The position numbers were made by a program, and so were the translations under genes. 8,960 nucleotides of DNA from Nocardioidaceae bacterium. GTDB taxonomy: Bacteria; Actinomycetota; Actinomycetes; Propionibacteriales; Nocardioidaceae. The notes under the pieces are model-generated. The model searched no databases. It saw only the letters and a program-made list of their open reading frames with translations, and was not told the origin of the DNA. The stretch is taken from positions 1 through 8,960 of the forward strand of contig JACCUS010000517.1 of NCBI GenBank assembly GCA_013811715.1, read 5' to 3'. Each line of letters starts with the position of its first letter. Position 1 is the stretch's first letter. Below, in pieces: positions 7,700 to 8,960 of the stretch.

Positions 7700-7737
7700 C
7701 TCCACCGTCCGTGGGCTGAGCCCGGCAGGGTAGCGGC

Positions 7738-8698
7738 ATGGGAACGCGATCGCGGTTCGAGCACGACATCCGCAGAGCAGTCTGGCCCCGGCCGGCCGCC
7801 GATCTCATGCAGCAGGCGTCACCCGGTATGCGTTGCAAGGCAATCGCTGGAAGCAGACCAGCCGCGGTTTCTATGTGCCGGCACTCGCTGCCGCCTCGAC
7901 GACCCAGCGGATTGTTGAAGCCACTCCGTTGATCCCAGCGACCGGCGCATTAGGGGCTTGGGCTGCGGCGTATGTCCTCGGGGCGGACCACCTCGACGGC
8001 TTCGACCCGGTGACTTTCGATCCATTGCCGATCCCCTTGGTCCGTGGCTCGAAGGCGGGGCACATCCCCCGGGACTGGATCCAATGCTCCTACGACCACC
8101 TCGACCCTGACGAAGTGCGCATCCGGCACGGCATTCGCGTCACCGCGGAACTGCGCACGGTGTGTGACGGTATGCGGTTTGCCGGGTCCGTCGAGGATGC
8201 CGTCGCATTTGTCGATGCGTGCGCTCATTGCGGCCTGATCGAGATTCGGGAACTCTCTCGCTACTGTCTGGGCCGACGCTGGCGAGGCATCAGACAGGCA
8301 CGGAAGGCATGTGAACTCGCGGACGCGGCAAGTCGAAGCCCGTGGGAATCACGGCTCCGGGTCTTCTACGTGCTGTCAGCCGGACTGCCGCGGCCACTGG
8401 TCAACAAGCCAGTCTTCGGTCTCGACGGCCGCTCATCGCGATCCCCGACTTACTCGACCCGGATGCCGGTCTGGTCACTGAGTTCGATGGGCGGGCCCAC
8501 CGCAAGCGACGCCAACACCGCGCCGACAACGTCAGGGAAGAGGCTTTGGAGGCGCTGGGCCTCACTGTCGTTAGAGCGGACAGTCTCGACATGTTGTGGC
8601 ACCGGGATGAGTTGGACGCACGGCTTCAGCAAGGGCATGGCAGAGGGCTGAGCCGGACTGGTGGCTGGAAGGGGCAGGAGTGCCCGGCGAGGAACTGA
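7738..8698 (+). pseudogene. AbiEi-antitoxin-like/DUF559 (Vsr-fold nuclease-like) protein, broken by two frameshifts
   Basis: Three overlapping frames join into one product of about 320 residues if one base is restored at each of two places. Frame one gives the N-terminus (MGTRSRFEHDIRRAVWPRPA, 7738 to about 7809). Frame three carries a winged-helix-like AAGVTRYALQGNRWKQTSRG, then a body like AbiEi-type regulators (GALGAWAAAYVLGADHLDG, DEVRIRHGIRVTAELRTVCDG, SPWESRLRVFYVLSAGLPRP), ending at LDGR near 8430. Frame two carries the C-terminal DUF559 domain: IPDLLDPDAGLVTEFDG, then RRQHRADNVREEALEALGLTVVRADSLD, ending at 8698. A missing G near 7809 and a missing C near 8431 would each restore the frame. 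Both losses would be from two-base runs, so sequencing error is a real alternative to decay. The ATG at 7738 is the only usable start; GCAGGG lies before it. No AbiEii toxin is adjacent. GC content is slightly lower than in cca (36/60 at 8161-8220 against 43/60 at 5041-5100). DNA-binding and nuclease roles are family inference. Confidence 0.75.
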
Positions 8699-8847
8699 CC
8701 GACGACGAGAAGGCGGAGCTGCTCGGCTGACCTACGTCCTTCGACCCCCCGTTCGGGGAGACGGTGTTCGTCGAGTTAGCCGGCTGCGCGAACTTCTCGC
8801 GACCCGGGGGGGGTGCGCTGACAAATCGCGGGACCGCCACGGCCCAC
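8680..8847 (+). other. Possible decayed short reading frame with internal TGA
   Basis: From GTG 8680 one frame reads VPGEELTDDEKAELLG, meets TGA at 8728-8730, then continues in the same frame as PTSFDPPFGETVFVELAGCANFSRPG until a TAG at 8845-8847. Both halves look like ordinary protein and have G or C at almost every third position up to about 8802. A TGA from TGG change would explain the break. The same third-position bias would also arise on the opposite strand, whose frame is Ser/Pro-rich and less protein-like. No family is recognised, and this may be chance. Confidence 0.2.
8747..8801. terminator. Possible hairpins between the convergent DUF559 gene and inositol synthase
   Basis: The 151-base convergent spacer (8699-8849) holds CCCC-GTTC-GGGG (8747-8758) and CGCGA-ACTTC-TCGCG written as CGCGA/TCGCG with a five-base loop (8787-8801). 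Neither has a following T-run on either strand. An uninterrupted run of eight G follows at 8806-8813. Confidence 0.25.
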
Positions 8848-8849
8848 GC

Positions 8850-8960
8850 TTAGCTCTCTTCGTCGCCGCGAATGAAGGCTTCGACCGAGGCGCGGCCCTG
8901 GTCATCGGGTCGCTGTACCGGCGGCGACTTCATCAGGTACGACGACGCCGACAGCAGCGG
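8850..8960 (-). CDS. ino1: Myo-inositol-1-phosphate synthase, C-terminal end (partial)
   Basis: Only the last 36 codons and the TAA stop (8852-8850) are in the window; the gene enters from the right edge. The peptide reads LLSASSYLMKSPPVQRPDDQ, then GRASVEAFIRGDEES. SxYLMKSPP near the C-terminus, followed by a short acidic tail, is characteristic of the bacterial/actinobacterial inositol-3-phosphate (L-myo-inositol-1-phosphate) synthase, which converts glucose-6-phosphate with NAD to inositol-1-phosphate, the precursor of phosphatidylinositol and mycothiol. From memory, the same gene sits close to cca and an MFS gene in Streptomyces, which supports the call. The assignment rests on the tail motif and context, since the NAD-binding and active-site parts are outside. 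The window does not show whether the gene is intact. Confidence 0.8.
   Translation of the reverse strand, partial: PLLSASSYLMKSPPVQRPDDQGRASVEAFIRGDEES

Larger units (their letters stand above)
7406..7737. other. Gene-free spacer of about 330 bases upstream of the MFS and AbiEi/DUF559 genes
   Basis: No convincing coding region is seen on either strand; the open frames here are low-complexity. The spacer holds short tandem repeats (7462-7529), two copies of GCCGCCAGTCTG (7408-7419 and 7644-7655), an AT-richer patch around 7560-7615, a hexamer TAGGGT (7631-7636) that could be a -10 for the rightward gene, and a DnaA-box-like 9-mer at 7691-7699. Both flanking genes are divergent, so their control regions must lie here. 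Confidence 0.6.

Noticed and set aside
7406..7705. N-terminal extension of the MFS protein to 7705
   Set aside because: The extra residues are low-complexity and encode the tandem repeat; the MFS fold starts right after the ATG at 7405.
8571..8840. Minus-strand open frame of 89 residues
   Set aside because: Ser/Pro-rich antisense product overlapping the end of the DUF559 coding region, with no motif or start signal.
7406..8849. Complete AbiE toxin-antitoxin system, CRISPR array, IS element, tRNA or attachment site
   Set aside because: No AbiEii nucleotidyltransferase toxin gene, transposase, regular spaced repeats, cloverleaf or flanking att-type repeats were seen.

Overview
The window is a high-GC actinobacterial chromosome segment (Actinomycetota). 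The grounds are strong G/C preference at third codon positions and the gene set: separate pseudokinase, murJ, DUF6049 gene, CCA-adding enzyme, MFS gene and inositol-phosphate synthase. From memory, much the same order is found in Streptomyces and relatives in the region counter-clockwise or clockwise of oriC near sigM/trxAB/parAB. The genus cannot be fixed from the sequence; protein style is compatible with Propionibacteriales, Jiangellales or similar.

Layout. (1) Minus-strand cell-envelope operon, transcribed right to left from 4563: a secreted, membrane-anchored DUF6049 protein (4563-2350); the lipid II flippase MurJ (2350-692), whose start codon overlaps the DUF6049 stop codon by one base; then a protein-kinase-like protein (649 and off the left edge) that has lost every canonical catalytic residue. 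Mycobacterium fuses such a pseudokinase to MurJ, whereas here it is a separate gene 42 bases downstream. (2) A 57-base divergent spacer (4564-4620), followed on the plus strand by the tRNA CCA-adding enzyme (4621-6063). Both genes flanking the spacer lack a Shine-Dalgarno sequence and have a TANNNT-type -10 element 7-8 bases before a GTG start, so both may be leaderless. (3) A 58-base convergent spacer, then a minus-strand MFS transporter (7405-6122). (4) An accessory-looking patch (7406-8849): about 330 bases without a gene, holding a 26-base tandem duplication and an exact DnaA-box 9-mer; then a plus-strand AbiEi-like/DUF559 gene interrupted by two single-base frameshifts; then about 150 bases with small hairpins and what may be a decayed short reading frame. 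(5) The last 36 codons of myo-inositol-1-phosphate synthase on the minus strand (8960-8850).

How the genes fit together: MurJ flips lipid II across the membrane, the pseudokinase is probably a phosphorylation-controlled regulator of that step, and the DUF6049 protein is an exported partner of unknown function. The CCA enzyme, the MFS transporter and inositol synthase are conserved neighbours without a proven link. No complete new defence or mobile system is visible. The most distinctive items are the twice-frameshifted AbiEi/DUF559 gene set into a conserved block, the pseudokinase, and the paired leaderless-type starts.
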